DNA from: Bacteroidales bacterium
GTDB taxonomy: Bacteria; Bacteroidota; Bacteroidia; Bacteroidales; UBA932
NCBI GenBank assembly: GCA_017428245.1
Contig: JAFRRF010000023.1
Span: 1 to 64,000, forward strand
Length of the DNA stretch: 64,000 nt
Direction: 5' to 3'
Below, in pieces: positions 27,000-35,849 of this stretch. Under the pieces are notes generated by a model that searched no databases, was not told the origin of the DNA, and saw only the letters and a list, made by a program, of their open reading frames with translations. Position 1 is the stretch's first letter. Each line of letters opens with the position of its first letter. A program made the position numbers and the translations under genes.

Positions 27000-27426
27000 T
27001 CTCCCCTGTCTTTCCTTTGACACACGTGTGAGCCCGGCTGCCCTTTGTCCTGTCGTCTTCCGATGCCCTTCGACCGGGCTCGACCCTGCCAGAACCAGCC
27101 CCGAGCCCGCCTTTCCCTCATTTCTGTTGCGTCTGACTATGCCTCGGCGGGCTCACACCGGTCGGGCTCATACCGGCGGGATTCTCTTTCTTTTTCGCCA
27201 AACAGGCGCAAAGGAACCCGCCCGAGAAAGTGTTTGGAGCCGCTTTTCCCAAAAAAACTTTGCGCCTAGGGCCGATTTCGGCCTGTGGCGCAAGAGAATC
27301 GATAAAAATGTGCATCTGAGGGGCGTGGGCGGTGGGTACCCTTGCGCCTGTTTGGCGGCACAGTGAGACGGGACGACGGGACGGCGAGCACGACGGGACA
27401 TCAAACCCAGCAGGCAGTCTGTTCCG
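27000..27426. other. 427-bp non-coding gap with an inverted-repeat element
   Basis: Between secDF and rsmA no convincing gene is present; the open frames have no family signature and overlap one another. The left part (27020-27180) is GC-rich with repeated CGGGCTC words. The right part holds the inverted repeat described separately (27196-27358). The last ~60 bases contain GACGGGACGACGGGACGG-type short tandem words. Confidence 0.6.
27196..27358. repeat. Inverted-repeat element (~160 bp)
   Basis: CGCCAAACAGGCGCAAAGG near the left edge matches CCCTTGCGCCTGTTTGGCG at the right edge as an inverted repeat with one mismatch. Inside, CTTTGCGCC and GGCGCAAG flank GGCCGATTTCGGCC, forming nested hairpins. 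The layout resembles a miniature inverted-repeat element or a structured RNA; no transposase is near. Confidence 0.6.
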
Positions 27427-28335
27427 CTATTCTCCCCTGAGCGCCCGCGTCAGTTCCACGAACTCCTCTACGGAGAGTTGTTCGGGACGGGCATCCAGGT
27501 AAGGGATGTAGGCCGGGAGGGCCGACAGGCCGGAGGAACCGGAGGAGCCAAAGGAACCGGCCCGACCCGAAGGAAACAGGGTCGCGAGGATAGGCTTGAG
27601 GGAGTTGCGGATGGTCTTGCGGCGCTGGTTGAAGGTGGTCTTGACGACCGTCTTGAACAGTTCTTCGTCGCAGTCGAGCGACGTGCGGCCGTTGCGTGTA
27701 AGACGGATTACCGCACTCTTGACCTTGGGCGGCGGCAGGAATGCACCCTCGCCCACCGTGAAGCAATACTCGATGTCGTACCAGGCCTGCAGGAGCACCG
27801 ACAGGATGCCGTAGGTCTTCGATCCGGGCGGCGCTGCGAGACGTTCGGCCACTTCTTTCTGGATCATGCACACCACTTCGGGAATCTGTCCGCGATAATC
27901 CAGCACCTTGAAAAAGATCTGTGAAGAGATATTGTAGGGAAAGTTCCCGATCAGCGCGAAGCTGTCCGGAAAGAGCCGGGCGAGGTCGAGCCGGAGAAAG
28001 TCTGCCTCATACAGGCTGGGGGCAAGGCGGGGGAAATGCTCCAGCAGGTAGCGCACCGATTCGGTGTCGATTTCCACGACCTTGAGTTCCACGGCGGGAT
28101 CCCGCAGCAGGTACTGCGTGAGCACACCGGTGCCGGGCCCGACCTCCAGGACGGGCCCGCGGCTGCGGAGCGTGGCGACGATGGCCTGTGCCACCGCCTG
28201 GTCGGTCAGAAAATGCTGTCCGAGGGCTTTCTTCGGCCGGACTGCTGACGAAGACTGACGCTTGTCCGGCCGCGGTGTCCGGCTCTGCGGCATTCTGCCC
28301 TGCGGCGCCCTGCTCTTCGGCGGCTTCCCGTTCAT
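27427..28335 (-). CDS. rsmA: 16S rRNA dimethyladenosine transferase RsmA/KsgA
   Basis: This 302-residue SAM-dependent methyltransferase dimethylates two adjacent adenosines near the 3' end of 16S rRNA. The motifs are clear: KALGQHFLTD, VLEVGPGTGVLTQYLL for SAM binding, and IGNFPYNISSQIFFKVL containing the catalytic NFPY. The first ~33 residues are a basic, proline-rich extension beyond the usual start; internal starts exist. The ATG shares one base with the stop of the upstream serine-hydrolase gene. Confidence 0.96.
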   Translation of the reverse strand: MNGKPPKSRAPQGRMPQSRTPRPDKRQSSSAVRPKKALGQHFLTDQAVAQAIVATLRSRGPVLEVGPGTGVLTQYLLRDPAVELKVVEIDTESVRYLLEHFPRLAPSLYEADFLRLDLARLFPDSFALIGNFPYNISSQIFFKVLDYRGQIPEVVCMIQKEVAERLAAPPGSKTYGILSVLLQAWYDIEYCFTVGEGAFLPPPKVKSAVIRLTRNGRTSLDCDEELFKTVVKTTFNQRRKTIRNSLKPILATLFPSGRAGSFGSSGSSGLSALPAYIPYLDARPEQLSVEEFVELTRALRGE

Positions 28336-29480
28336 CAGCGGGCGATGAAGTATTTATACATCCGTGCGATGCCCTGATGCAGCACGTTATGCGTGCCTTC
28401 TTCGTCGTGTGAGCCGCTGCAGATGATTACGAAGCCGTATTTTTCTTCGGGGTTGAAGAACATCGCACTGCTCAGGCCGTAGGCGCCGCCCGTATGTCCC
28501 ACCAGCGTGACGCCCGGCACATAGTCGTCGGCCAGCCAGAGGTTCAGGCCGTAGTGCTCCGGTTCGGAGCGCGGCACCTGCATATTGCGGGAACTCTCCT
28601 CGGAGATGATGCGTACGCCGTCGGGGGTGGTGCCGTAGTTCATATGCATCGTCATCACGCGGGCCAGGTCGAGGGCGGAAATCTTCATACCGCCGGTAGG
28701 CGAAAAGATCAGAGCGTCGTGGCCCATCGTGTAGTTGGCTACTTTCTCGCTGCGCGGCGCATAGGCTTCTTCGTAGTTGTCCACGAACTTGCCTTCCTTG
28801 GCGTCCCAATCATAGAGATGCGCGAAGCGGCTCTTGTCGAGGGAATCCACGCAGTAGCCGCCATATACGCCCAGCGGACGGAGGATATGATTCACGACAT
28901 ACTGGTCGAAGCGTTCGCCCGAGACGCGCTCGAGGATCGTGCCGGCCATATTGAGGTTGAGATTGCAGTATTCGTAGCCGCCGCTGCCCGGTTCATAGTC
29001 GTTGTAGCACTTGGCGTAATCGGGGTTGACGTCGGGATTGATGATGTCGATGGTCGTCCAGTAGCCCAGATCGTCGTTGATGCTGGAGGTGTGCGAGAGC
29101 AGCATCTCAAGGGTGATGGGCGTATCGGGGAACTTGGGGTTGCGGACCTTGAAGCCGATCAGGTCGCTCACGTCGTCGGTCAGGGCGACTTTCCCCTGCT
29201 CCACCTGCTGCAGCAGGCTTGTGGCGGTGAACGATTTGGAGATGGAGGCGATGCGGAAGATCGTCTGGTCGTCCACAGGCTCGCCGGTCGCGAGGTCCTT
29301 GACGCCGAAATTGTGGTGATAGACGACTTTGTTGTCCTTTACCACGGCGCAGCTCACACCGACGGCTTCGACTTCAGCAAGATATGCACCCATATCTTTT
29401 TCAAATTCCTTTTCGGGCGATTTGCAGCCCGGAAGCAGCAGGGCGGCGACGAGTCCGGCCGCAAGCAAACGTTTTTTCAT
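28335..29480 (-). CDS. Serine hydrolase lipoprotein (class C beta-lactamase fold)
   Basis: The ATG at 29480 gives 381 residues with a lipoprotein signal (LVAALLLPGC, Cys19); the longer frame to 29666 runs across the promoter. The SISK motif at residues 79-82 and YCN further on match the SxxK and YxN residues of class C beta-lactamases, DD-peptidases and esterases. HTGGAYG near the end is the KTG-equivalent. The protein is probably anchored in the envelope and acts on peptidoglycan or small esters or amides. Antibiotic hydrolysis is not implied. It is coupled to rsmA downstream. Confidence 0.88.
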   Translation of the reverse strand: MKKRLLAAGLVAALLLPGCKSPEKEFEKDMGAYLAEVEAVGVSCAVVKDNKVVYHHNFGVKDLATGEPVDDQTIFRIASISKSFTATSLLQQVEQGKVALTDDVSDLIGFKVRNPKFPDTPITLEMLLSHTSSINDDLGYWTTIDIINPDVNPDYAKCYNDYEPGSGGYEYCNLNLNMAGTILERVSGERFDQYVVNHILRPLGVYGGYCVDSLDKSRFAHLYDWDAKEGKFVDNYEEAYAPRSEKVANYTMGHDALIFSPTGGMKISALDLARVMTMHMNYGTTPDGVRIISEESSRNMQVPRSEPEHYGLNLWLADDYVPGVTLVGHTGGAYGLSSAMFFNPEEKYGFVIICSGSHDEEGTHNVLHQGIARMYKYFIAR

Positions 29481-29544
29481 AATTATGCGATTTTTACAAC
29501 TGATTTTCGGACGAATCTGAAAGGGCTCCCGCAAATTTCTCCTA

Positions 29545-29552
29545 CAAAGATA
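29545..29552 (-). promoter_or_regulatory. -7 box of the serine-hydrolase/rsmA pair
   Basis: CAAAGATA reads TATCTTTG on the minus strand, 64 nt upstream of the ATG at 29480. Confidence 0.55.
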
Positions 29553-29574
29553 GCATTCTGCGGCGATTTTTTGG

Positions 29575-29582
29575 TATTTTTG
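29575..29582 (+). promoter_or_regulatory. -7 box of mutS
   Basis: TATTTTTG ends 7 nt before the mutS ATG. Confidence 0.5.
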
Positions 29583-29589
29583 CTTACCA

Positions 29590-32181
29590 ATGAAAGAGAA
29601 AAACACACCGGGAACTCCGATGCTCAAGCAGTACTTCGAGATCAAGGCCCAGCATCCCGAAGCCATTTTGTTGTATCGTGTCGGCGATTTCTATGAAACC
29701 TACGGAGAAGACGCCGTGACGGCCAGCCGCGTGCTCGGCCTGGTGCTGACGCGCAAGTCGGCCGGCGGCGGCGCTTTCATCGAAATGGCCGGGGTTCCCC
29801 ACCACGCTCTCGAAAACTATATGCCCCGTCTGGTGCAGGCCGGCTACAAGGTAGCGGTCTGCGATCAGCTGGAGGATCCCAAATTTGCCAAGAAACTGGT
29901 CAAGCGCGGTGTCACCGAACTGGTCACTCCCGGCGTGGCCTACAACGACAATCTGCTCAAGGCGGGCGAGAACAACTGGCTTGCCGCAATGGCTTTCAGC
30001 GGGAAGGAGGCGGGAATGGCGTTTCTCGACATCTCGACGGGAAGTTTCCGGGTTGCACAGGGTTCGCTCGACTACGCCGAGGTGCTGCTCGGTACGATGG
30101 GGCCCAAGGAGGTGCTGGTGGAAAAGTCTTTCGTCGACGGTTTCCGGCAGCGTTTCGGCACGAGGGCCTGCATCACGCCGCTCGACCCGTGGGCCTTCGT
30201 GCCCGACGCGGCCCGGCGCAAGGTCTGCGACCAGATCGGTACGGGCTCACTCAAAGGTTTCGGCGTAGAAGGTCTCACGCTGGGCGTGACGGCCGCCGGT
30301 GCCATTCTCTTCTATCTGGAAATGACGCAGCACAGCGCCCTGGGCCACATCCGTTCGCTCTCGCGCATCGACGAGGGAGCCTATGTGTGGATGGACCGCT
30401 TCACGGTCCGCAATCTCGAGGTGTTCCAGTCGCTGGCCGGCTCCGAGGGACGTTCGCTCATCGAGGCGGTGGGCCGCTGCTGTTCGCCGATGGGCGCACG
30501 GCTCCTGCGCACCTGGTTGTCGATGCCGCTCAAGGACATCGATGCGCTCAATGCGCGCTACGATACGGTAGGGGCCTTCCTCTCCGACGGGGAGATGCGC
30601 ACCGCCGTACGCGACGAACTATCGAATGTCGGTGACCTGGAGCGCATCGTGGCAAAGGCCGCGGCCGGCCGGTTGCTGCCCCGCGAGGCCCTGCAGCTGG
30701 CACGTGCCCTGCGCAGCAGCGCGGCCATCCGCAGCACCATCGCCGTCCCGGGGATGGAACGCTGGTGCGAGGCGCTCGACGACTGTACCGCCCTGGCTGA
30801 AAAGATCGGCCGGACCCTGCTGCCCGAAGCGGCGGCAGCCCTGGGAAAGGGCGACGTGATTGCGGCTGGCGTCTCCGAAGAACTCGACGCCCTGCGCCAT
30901 ACCCTTCGCGACGGACGCCAGATCCTGCTCGAAATCCAGGAACGTGAACGCGAAGCCACCGGCATCGGTTCACTCAAGGTAGGATACAACAACGTGTTCG
31001 GCTACTATCTCGAAGTCCGCAATACTTTCAAAGACAAGGTGCCCGCCGAATGGATACGCAAACAGACCCTCGTAGGGGCGGAGCGCTACATCACCGCCGA
31101 ACTCAAACAATACGAAGAGACCATCCTGGGTGCGGAACAGCGCATCCTTGCCCTGGAGACCCGGCTGTACGGCGAACTGGTCGCCGCCATCCAGTCCGAA
31201 ATCCCGGCCATCCAGCAGAATGCCTCGACGCTTGCCGGACTCGACGTACTTGCAGGATTCGCCCTGCTGGCCTACGACCGGGACTACTGCCGTCCCGTAC
31301 TGAACGACACCCTGTCGCTCGACATCAAACAGGGCCGGCATCCCGTCATCGAGCAGATGATGCCCGACGGCGAAGAGTACGTAGCCAACGATCTGCACCT
31401 CGACGCCACCGGCCAGCAGATCATCATCCTGACCGGCCCCAACATGGCCGGTAAATCGGCGTTCCTGCGGCAGACCGCGCTGATTTGCCTCCTTGCCCAG
31501 ATCGGGTGCTATGTGCCCGCAAAAAGCCTGAAAATGGGCATTGTGGACAAAATTTTCACCCGGGTCGGAGCATCCGACAACATCTCGCGCGGCGAATCGA
31601 CCTTTATGGTCGAAATGCTCGAGACGGCCACCATCCTGAACAACCTTTCCGACCGCTCGCTCATCCTGCTCGACGAGATCGGGCGCGGCACCAGCACCTT
31701 CGACGGGATGTCGATCGCCTGGTCGATCGTCGAATACATCCACGCCCACTCCCGGGCCAAGACGCTCTTCGCAACCCATTACCACGAACTCAACGAACTG
31801 GAGGGCCTGTATCCCCGTGTCCACAACTTCCACATCTCCGTCAAGGAACTGGAAGGCCGGGTGATCTTCCTGCGCAAGCTCTGTCCGGGCGGGGTGGCCC
31901 ACAGTTTCGGCATCCACGTGGCCCGTCTGGCAGGAATGCCGTCGGACGTGGTATATCGCGCCGAAAAGAAACTGCGCGAACTGGAAGCGGCGGCGCCCGA
32001 CCTGTCGGGCACGCGGCCTGCTCCGGTCGCGCCCCAGGGTGTCCAGCTGTCGCTCTACCAGCTCGACGACCCGCTGCTGCTGGACCTCAAAGACGAACTC
32101 GCCCGAATGGATATCAACAGTATGTCGCCGCTCGATGCGTTCGACGCGTTGCGCGGCCTCAAAAAGAAAATCGGTTTGTAA
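29590..32181 (+). CDS. mutS: DNA mismatch repair ATPase MutS
   Basis: At 863 residues this is full-length MutS, which recognises mismatches and signals to MutL. The N-terminal mismatch-binding domain has YRVGDFYETYGEDA, the phylum form of the Phe-x-Glu region. Walker A is GPNMAGKSAFLRQTAL, followed by LLDEIGRGTSTFDGMSIAW. Near the C-terminus QLSLYQ looks like a beta-clamp binding motif. The start at 29590 matches the promoter spacing and the family N-terminus. An ABC permease follows after 31 bp. Confidence 0.97.
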   Translation: MKEKNTPGTPMLKQYFEIKAQHPEAILLYRVGDFYETYGEDAVTASRVLGLVLTRKSAGGGAFIEMAGVPHHALENYMPRLVQAGYKVAVCDQLEDPKFAKKLVKRGVTELVTPGVAYNDNLLKAGENNWLAAMAFSGKEAGMAFLDISTGSFRVAQGSLDYAEVLLGTMGPKEVLVEKSFVDGFRQRFGTRACITPLDPWAFVPDAARRKVCDQIGTGSLKGFGVEGLTLGVTAAGAILFYLEMTQHSALGHIRSLSRIDEGAYVWMDRFTVRNLEVFQSLAGSEGRSLIEAVGRCCSPMGARLLRTWLSMPLKDIDALNARYDTVGAFLSDGEMRTAVRDELSNVGDLERIVAKAAAGRLLPREALQLARALRSSAAIRSTIAVPGMERWCEALDDCTALAEKIGRTLLPEAAAALGKGDVIAAGVSEELDALRHTLRDGRQILLEIQEREREATGIGSLKVGYNNVFGYYLEVRNTFKDKVPAEWIRKQTLVGAERYITAELKQYEETILGAEQRILALETRLYGELVAAIQSEIPAIQQNASTLAGLDVLAGFALLAYDRDYCRPVLNDTLSLDIKQGRHPVIEQMMPDGEEYVANDLHLDATGQQIIILTGPNMAGKSAFLRQTALICLLAQIGCYVPAKSLKMGIVDKIFTRVGASDNISRGESTFMVEMLETATILNNLSDRSLILLDEIGRGTSTFDGMSIAWSIVEYIHAHSRAKTLFATHYHELNELEGLYPRVHNFHISVKELEGRVIFLRKLCPGGVAHSFGIHVARLAGMPSDVVYRAEKKLRELEAAAPDLSGTRPAPVAPQGVQLSLYQLDDPLLLDLKDELARMDINSMSPLDAFDALRGLKKKIGL

Positions 32182-32212
32182 GCAACGTAAGACGTAGAAG
32201 AGGAGATTTGTG

Positions 32213-33367
32213 ATGAAAGATTTTTGGGTGCAGGCTTTCAGGCAGCTGAAGGCCGACAGCTTGCGTACGCTCCTGTCGCTGCTGGGAGTATCTGTCGGGA
32301 TTTTTTCGATACTGGCAGCCCTTACGCTGGTGGATTCGTTGCGGGCGGCCGTCCACGAGAGTTTCGCGGCGTACGGAAGCGATGTCCTGTTCGTGGAGCG
32401 GGAACCGCTAGAACCCGACCTCAACGAGGATGGTGTCTTCCGCTGGTGGGTGTATGCAGGGCGGCCGCCGGTCACGTGGCAGGAGTATCGGTATCTGGAA
32501 GAACGGGGCGACGGCGCCTTTTCGAAAATCGCCTATGCCGCCTATGGCCGCGATGCGGTCGGCGTGGCCGGCGACTGGCCGTTGCTGGTACCGCAGCCGC
32601 TTTCATCCGGACGGGGATTCTCACCCCGGGAAGCCAGCCAGGGGGCGCCTTTCGTGCTGGTCGGCGCCGAGGTCGATGCCGCCGTCGGCGACATCCTCTG
32701 GATCGAAGGCGCCCGCTACGAAGTGATCGGAGTCTTCGCCAAGGCCGGTATGACGACAGTCAGCCCGGTCGACATCGATCACGTCCGGCTGATTCCCTAT
32801 CGGACGATGCGCGGACCGGTGCTGCGCGGCAGCATCGTCCTGTCGGAGGCCGACGAATCGCTTGTGCGCAGCCTCCTGCGGACCGTGCGCCGGCTGCCGC
32901 CCGGCGCGCCCGACAATTTCTCGTTCAACCGGCTGTCGTTCCTGCTCGACGAGATGAACGAGATCTTCACGCTGGTGTCGCGCCTGGGCTGGATTATCGG
33001 ATTGTTTTCACTGCTGGTCGGCGGCATCGGCATCGCCAATATGCTCTATGTGTCGGTGGAAGAGCGCAAGCCCCAGATCGGCATCTGCCGGGCGCTGGGC
33101 GCAAAACGAGCAGTCATCGTCCGGGAGTTCCTCAGTGAGGCGGTCGCCTTGTCTCTTCTGGGCGCACTGGGCGGAATCTTTCTGGCAGCAGCGGGAATCG
33201 CCGTCGCCAGGCTGGCGATGGCGGGCGGCGGACTGCCGCTCTTCCTGTCGCTCCGCGCCATCCTCACCGGCCTGGCCGTCGCCCTGGCACTGGGCCTTCT
33301 TTTCGGCGCAGCCCCCGCCCGTGCCGCCTCCCGCCTCACTCCCGTCGAGGCCATCTCTAGAAAATAG
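32213..33367 (+). CDS. MacB/FtsX-family ABC transporter permease
   Basis: The 384-residue protein has the MacB layout: an N-terminal helix (LRTLLSLLGVSVGIFSILAA), a periplasmic domain of ~220 residues, and three C-terminal helices containing IGLFSLLVGGIGIANMLYVSVEER and the FtsX signature IGICRALGAKR. The ATG at 32213 follows an AGGAG sequence, one of the clearer ribosome-binding sites in the window. No ATP-binding subunit is adjacent, so it must borrow one encoded elsewhere. The substrate is unknown. Confidence 0.88.
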   Translation: MKDFWVQAFRQLKADSLRTLLSLLGVSVGIFSILAALTLVDSLRAAVHESFAAYGSDVLFVEREPLEPDLNEDGVFRWWVYAGRPPVTWQEYRYLEERGDGAFSKIAYAAYGRDAVGVAGDWPLLVPQPLSSGRGFSPREASQGAPFVLVGAEVDAAVGDILWIEGARYEVIGVFAKAGMTTVSPVDIDHVRLIPYRTMRGPVLRGSIVLSEADESLVRSLLRTVRRLPPGAPDNFSFNRLSFLLDEMNEIFTLVSRLGWIIGLFSLLVGGIGIANMLYVSVEERKPQIGICRALGAKRAVIVREFLSEAVALSLLGALGGIFLAAAGIAVARLAMAGGGLPLFLSLRAILTGLAVALALGLLFGAAPARAASRLTPVEAISRK

Positions 33368-33414
33368 AAATATTACTATTAAACATTTATTCTATTTTAT
33401 AGAAATATTACTAT
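33364..33414. promoter_or_regulatory. Direct-repeat operator candidate for hicAB
   Basis: ATAGAAATATTACTAT occurs twice, at 33364-33379 and 33399-33414, exactly 35 bp apart. The second copy overlaps the -7 box (TATCTTTG, 33412-33419) just before hicA. HicB proteins with a DNA-binding domain repress their own promoter, so this pair is a likely operator. Confidence 0.6.
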
Positions 33415-33419
33415 CTTTG
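33412..33419 (+). promoter_or_regulatory. -7 box of hicAB
   Basis: TATCTTTG, followed after 8 nt (which include AAGGAG) by the hicA ATG. Confidence 0.6.
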
Positions 33420-33427
33420 CTAAGGAG

Positions 33428-33604
33428 ATGAAGTGGGATGAATTGCATTCCCTTATTAGAAAGAGGGGCTGGATTGTGTTTCGGATATCAGGTAGTCACG
33501 TTATTTACAAAAAGGGGGCTCGAATCTATCCTGTCCCCTATCATAAGGGTAAAGAAGCCGGCAAAGGGCTTGCTCTGAAGATAAAGAAAGACATGGAACT
33601 ATAA
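33428..33604 (+). CDS. hicA: HicA-family mRNA interferase toxin
   Basis: A 58-residue protein reads MKWDELHSLIRKRGW, then the catalytic-site stretch ISGSHVIYKKG with the conserved His, then IPVPYH-like YPVPYHKGKE and GLALKIKKDMEL. This is the compact dsRBD-like HicA fold, which cleaves mRNA when free of HicB. AAGGAG precedes the ATG. It ends 15 bp before hicB. The region is visibly AT-richer than its surroundings, consistent with acquisition by transfer. Confidence 0.93.
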   Translation: MKWDELHSLIRKRGWIVFRISGSHVIYKKGARIYPVPYHKGKEAGKGLALKIKKDMEL

Positions 33605-33619
33605 ACGGGATAAAGTATC

Positions 33620-34027
33620 ATGACAACGATTGAAGCAATCATTGAACGAGCATCCGACGGAACGTATTCGGTTTATTGCGTAAAAGAGATCTTTTCGGGC
33701 ACCGGGAAAACCATTGAGGAAGCAAAACAGGATATGCAGAAACAAATGGCATTTTATAAAGAGACGGCCATTTCGGAAGGATTCAAATATCCGTCTTTTC
33801 TCGATGAGGACTATACAATGTCGTATAGCGTCGATCCGGTCAGTCTGATGAAATACTACGTAGAATCCGGTGTTTTTTCGCTTGCCGGAATGGGCAAGGT
33901 TACCGGCATCCATCAGAAACAACTTTGGTCTTATTTGAACGGAACCAAGCCCCGAAAAGCGCAAAAAGAACGGATTAAAAAAGGCTTTTTGACACTTCGT
34001 AAAGAATTGAATACCTTTTTTGCCTAG
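33620..34027 (+). CDS. hicB: HicB-family antitoxin
   Basis: The 135-residue protein combines an N-terminal degenerate RNase H-like HicB domain (IIERASDGTYSVYCVKEIF, then GTGKTIEEAKQDMQKQM) with a C-terminal helix-turn-helix (about residues 85-125: MKYYVESGVFSLAGMGKVTG, then IHQKQLWSYLNGTKPRKAQ). It neutralises HicA and probably represses the operon through the 16-bp repeats upstream. Length and gene order are typical for the toxin-first hicAB arrangement. Confidence 0.92.
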   Translation: MTTIEAIIERASDGTYSVYCVKEIFSGTGKTIEEAKQDMQKQMAFYKETAISEGFKYPSFLDEDYTMSYSVDPVSLMKYYVESGVFSLAGMGKVTGIHQKQLWSYLNGTKPRKAQKERIKKGFLTLRKELNTFFA

Positions 34028-34049
34028 AATCGTGTAGGAGAACGACGAT

Positions 34050-35021
34050 ATGTGGCGGGAGATAGGGGCGCTGGTCGGGGCGTTGGTGGTGATGTTCTGG
34101 AACGTCGAGAATTATTTCGACCCGTTCGACGATCCCCTGAAAAACGACAATGAATTTACGGCTGCCGCCGAACGACGGTGGACCTGGGCGCGGTTTGAAC
34201 GCAAGCGCGACGGTCTGGCGCAGGCCATCGTGGCGGCCGGTGACGTCTGGGGCGGATTGCCCGCAATGGTAGGCCTCGCCGAAGTGGAGAACCGGACAGT
34301 CGTCTCACAGCTGGTGCACAAGACGATGCTCGAAGAGCTCGGCTACGGATTCGTGCACCGCGAATCGCCCGATGAACGCGGTATCGACGTGGCACTGCTC
34401 TACCGCAAAGATGTCTTCCGCGTCGTTGCGGTCGATTCACTTCGGATTCCCGGTTTCGTGACCCGGGATATCCTGTACGTCAAGTTTCGTGAGATGCCCG
34501 GTCAAGCCGGGCATGACGATTCTCGTGTGACCGGGCATGACGCAGAAGGCTTGCGCGCAGGCCTGCCGCGCGTGGGAGAAGAACCGTTGTTACACGTTTT
34601 TGTCGTTCATCTGCCATCGAAACGGGGCGGAGCGCGGGCGTCGGACAGCCGGCGGGAAGCGGCGTTGGGTGTTTTGCAGGGAGCGGTGGATTCGTTGCTT
34701 CGGGAGGATCCTGAGCGACGGATTGTCGTGATGGGAGATTTTAACGATACGGATCCTGCGGTGAAGGGGTTGGTCCCCCCGCCTTTTGACGGCGAACCGG
34801 CCAGATCAGGAACCTTGCGCTACCACGGCCGCTGGGAACAGATCGACCACTTCTTCCTCTCCCCCGCCGTCGAAGGATCCATGCAGATCTTCGCCCCCGG
34901 ATTCCTGCTGGAGCCCGACGTCGCCTGGCTCGGCGACAAGCCCCGCCGCACCTACGTCGGCCCCCGCTACAACGGCGGTCTCTCCGACCATCTTCCCATC
35001 ATTTTACGGCTGAATCTGTGA
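34050..35021 (+). CDS. Endonuclease/exonuclease/phosphatase (EEP) family protein with an in-frame REP insert
   Basis: The 323-residue protein carries EEP motifs: FWNVENYFD near the N-terminus, GLAEVENR with the metal-binding Glu, VVHLPSK, VVMGDFNDT and the terminal GLSDHLPIIL. The family includes DNases and phosphodiesterases; the substrate here is unknown. Residues ~147-170 (EMPGQAGHDDSRVTGHDAEG) are encoded by a REP-like palindrome plus a half copy, read in frame between two domain strands. That insertion is probably a surface loop. No signal peptide is obvious, though residues 5-16 are hydrophobic. Confidence 0.85.
   Translation: MWREIGALVGALVVMFWNVENYFDPFDDPLKNDNEFTAAAERRWTWARFERKRDGLAQAIVAAGDVWGGLPAMVGLAEVENRTVVSQLVHKTMLEELGYGFVHRESPDERGIDVALLYRKDVFRVVAVDSLRIPGFVTRDILYVKFREMPGQAGHDDSRVTGHDAEGLRAGLPRVGEEPLLHVFVVHLPSKRGGARASDSRREAALGVLQGAVDSLLREDPERRIVVMGDFNDTDPAVKGLVPPPFDGEPARSGTLRYHGRWEQIDHFFLSPAVEGSMQIFAPGFLLEPDVAWLGDKPRRTYVGPRYNGGLSDHLPIILRLNL
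34491..34542. repeat. REP-like palindrome plus half copy, within a CDS
   Basis: 34491-34518 holds the palindrome core TGCCCGGTCAAGCCGGGCA in inverted orientation relative to 8631-8657. A half copy (TGACCGGGCATGACG) follows at 34528-34542. Both are translated as part of the EEP protein. Confidence 0.75.
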
Positions 35022-35029
35022 TTTTTTCG

Positions 35030-35037
35030 TATATTTG
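35030..35037 (+). promoter_or_regulatory. -7 box of thyA-folA
   Basis: TATATTTG ends only 5 nt before the thyA ATG, so the transcript may begin at or next to the start codon. Confidence 0.5.
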
Positions 35038-35042
35038 AACTT

Positions 35043-35837
35043 ATGAAACAGTATCTCGACCTGTTGCGGCACATTGAAGCGGAGGGCGTGGTCAAAGGCG
35101 ACCGCACCGGTACCGGCACCACCAGTCTCTTCGGCTACCAGATGCGCTTCAACCTGCAGGACGGCTTCCCGCTGCTGACCACCAAGAAAGTCCACCTCAA
35201 ATCCATCATCTACGAACTTCTCTGGTTCATCGCCGGCGACACCAACATCAAATACCTCAAGGACCACGGCGTAAGCATTTGGGACGAGTGGGCTGATGAA
35301 AACGGCGAACTCGGCCCGGTATATGGCCACCAGTGGCGCTCCTGGCCCGCCCCCGACGGACGGACCATCGACCAGCTTTCCAATGTGGTGGAGCAGATCA
35401 AGCGCAATCCGGACTCCCGTCGCCTCATTGTCTCGGCCTGGAATCCCGCCGAAGTCGACAAAATGGCCCTGCCGCCCTGCCACTCGCTGTTCCAGTTCTA
35501 TGTCGCCGAGGGACGGCTCAGTTGCCAGCTCTACCAGCGCAGCGCCGACGTTTTCCTCGGCGTCCCGTTCAACATCGCCTCCTATGCACTGCTCACGATG
35601 ATGGTGGCGCAGGTCTGCGGCCTGGAGCCGGGCGATTTCGTCCACACCTTCGGCGATGTCCACATCTACTCCAACCACCACGAACAGGTAGCCCTGCAGC
35701 TTTCACGGGAACCTCGTGCCCTGCCGAAGATGTTGCTCAATCCCGAACGCAAGAACCTGTTCGATTTCGTTTACGAAGATTTCACCTTGGTCGGCTACGA
35801 TCCCTGGCCGGCCATCAAGGCCCCCGTGGCCGTATAA
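35043..35837 (+). CDS. thyA: Thymidylate synthase
   Basis: This 264-residue enzyme methylates dUMP to dTMP using methylenetetrahydrofolate. The active-site cysteine lies in [13 protein letters not shown] (near residue 146); [17 protein letters not shown] is the phosphate-binding arginine loop and [20 protein letters not shown] the conserved dUMP-binding block. Length equals E. coli ThyA. It is followed after 12 bp by folA, which recycles the dihydrofolate it produces. Confidence 0.98.
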   Translation: MKQYLDLLRHIEAEGVVKGDRTGTGTTSLFGYQMRFNLQDGFPLLTTKKVHLKSIIYELLWFIAGDTNIKYLKDHGVSIWDEWADENGELGPVYGHQWRSWPAPDGRTIDQLSNVVEQIKRNPDSRRLIVSAWNPAEVDKMALPPCHSLFQFYVAEGRLSCQLYQRSADVFLGVPFNIASYALLTMMVAQVCGLEPGDFVHTFGDVHIYSNHHEQVALQLSREPRALPKMLLNPERKNLFDFVYEDFTLVGYDPWPAIKAPVAV

Positions 35838-35849
35838 ACGCAACTCCTT

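Noticed and set aside
23913..27023. 1,036-residue minus-strand open frame opposite secDF
   Set aside because: Antisense shadow rich in Asp, Glu, Val and His with no domain; secDF is certain.
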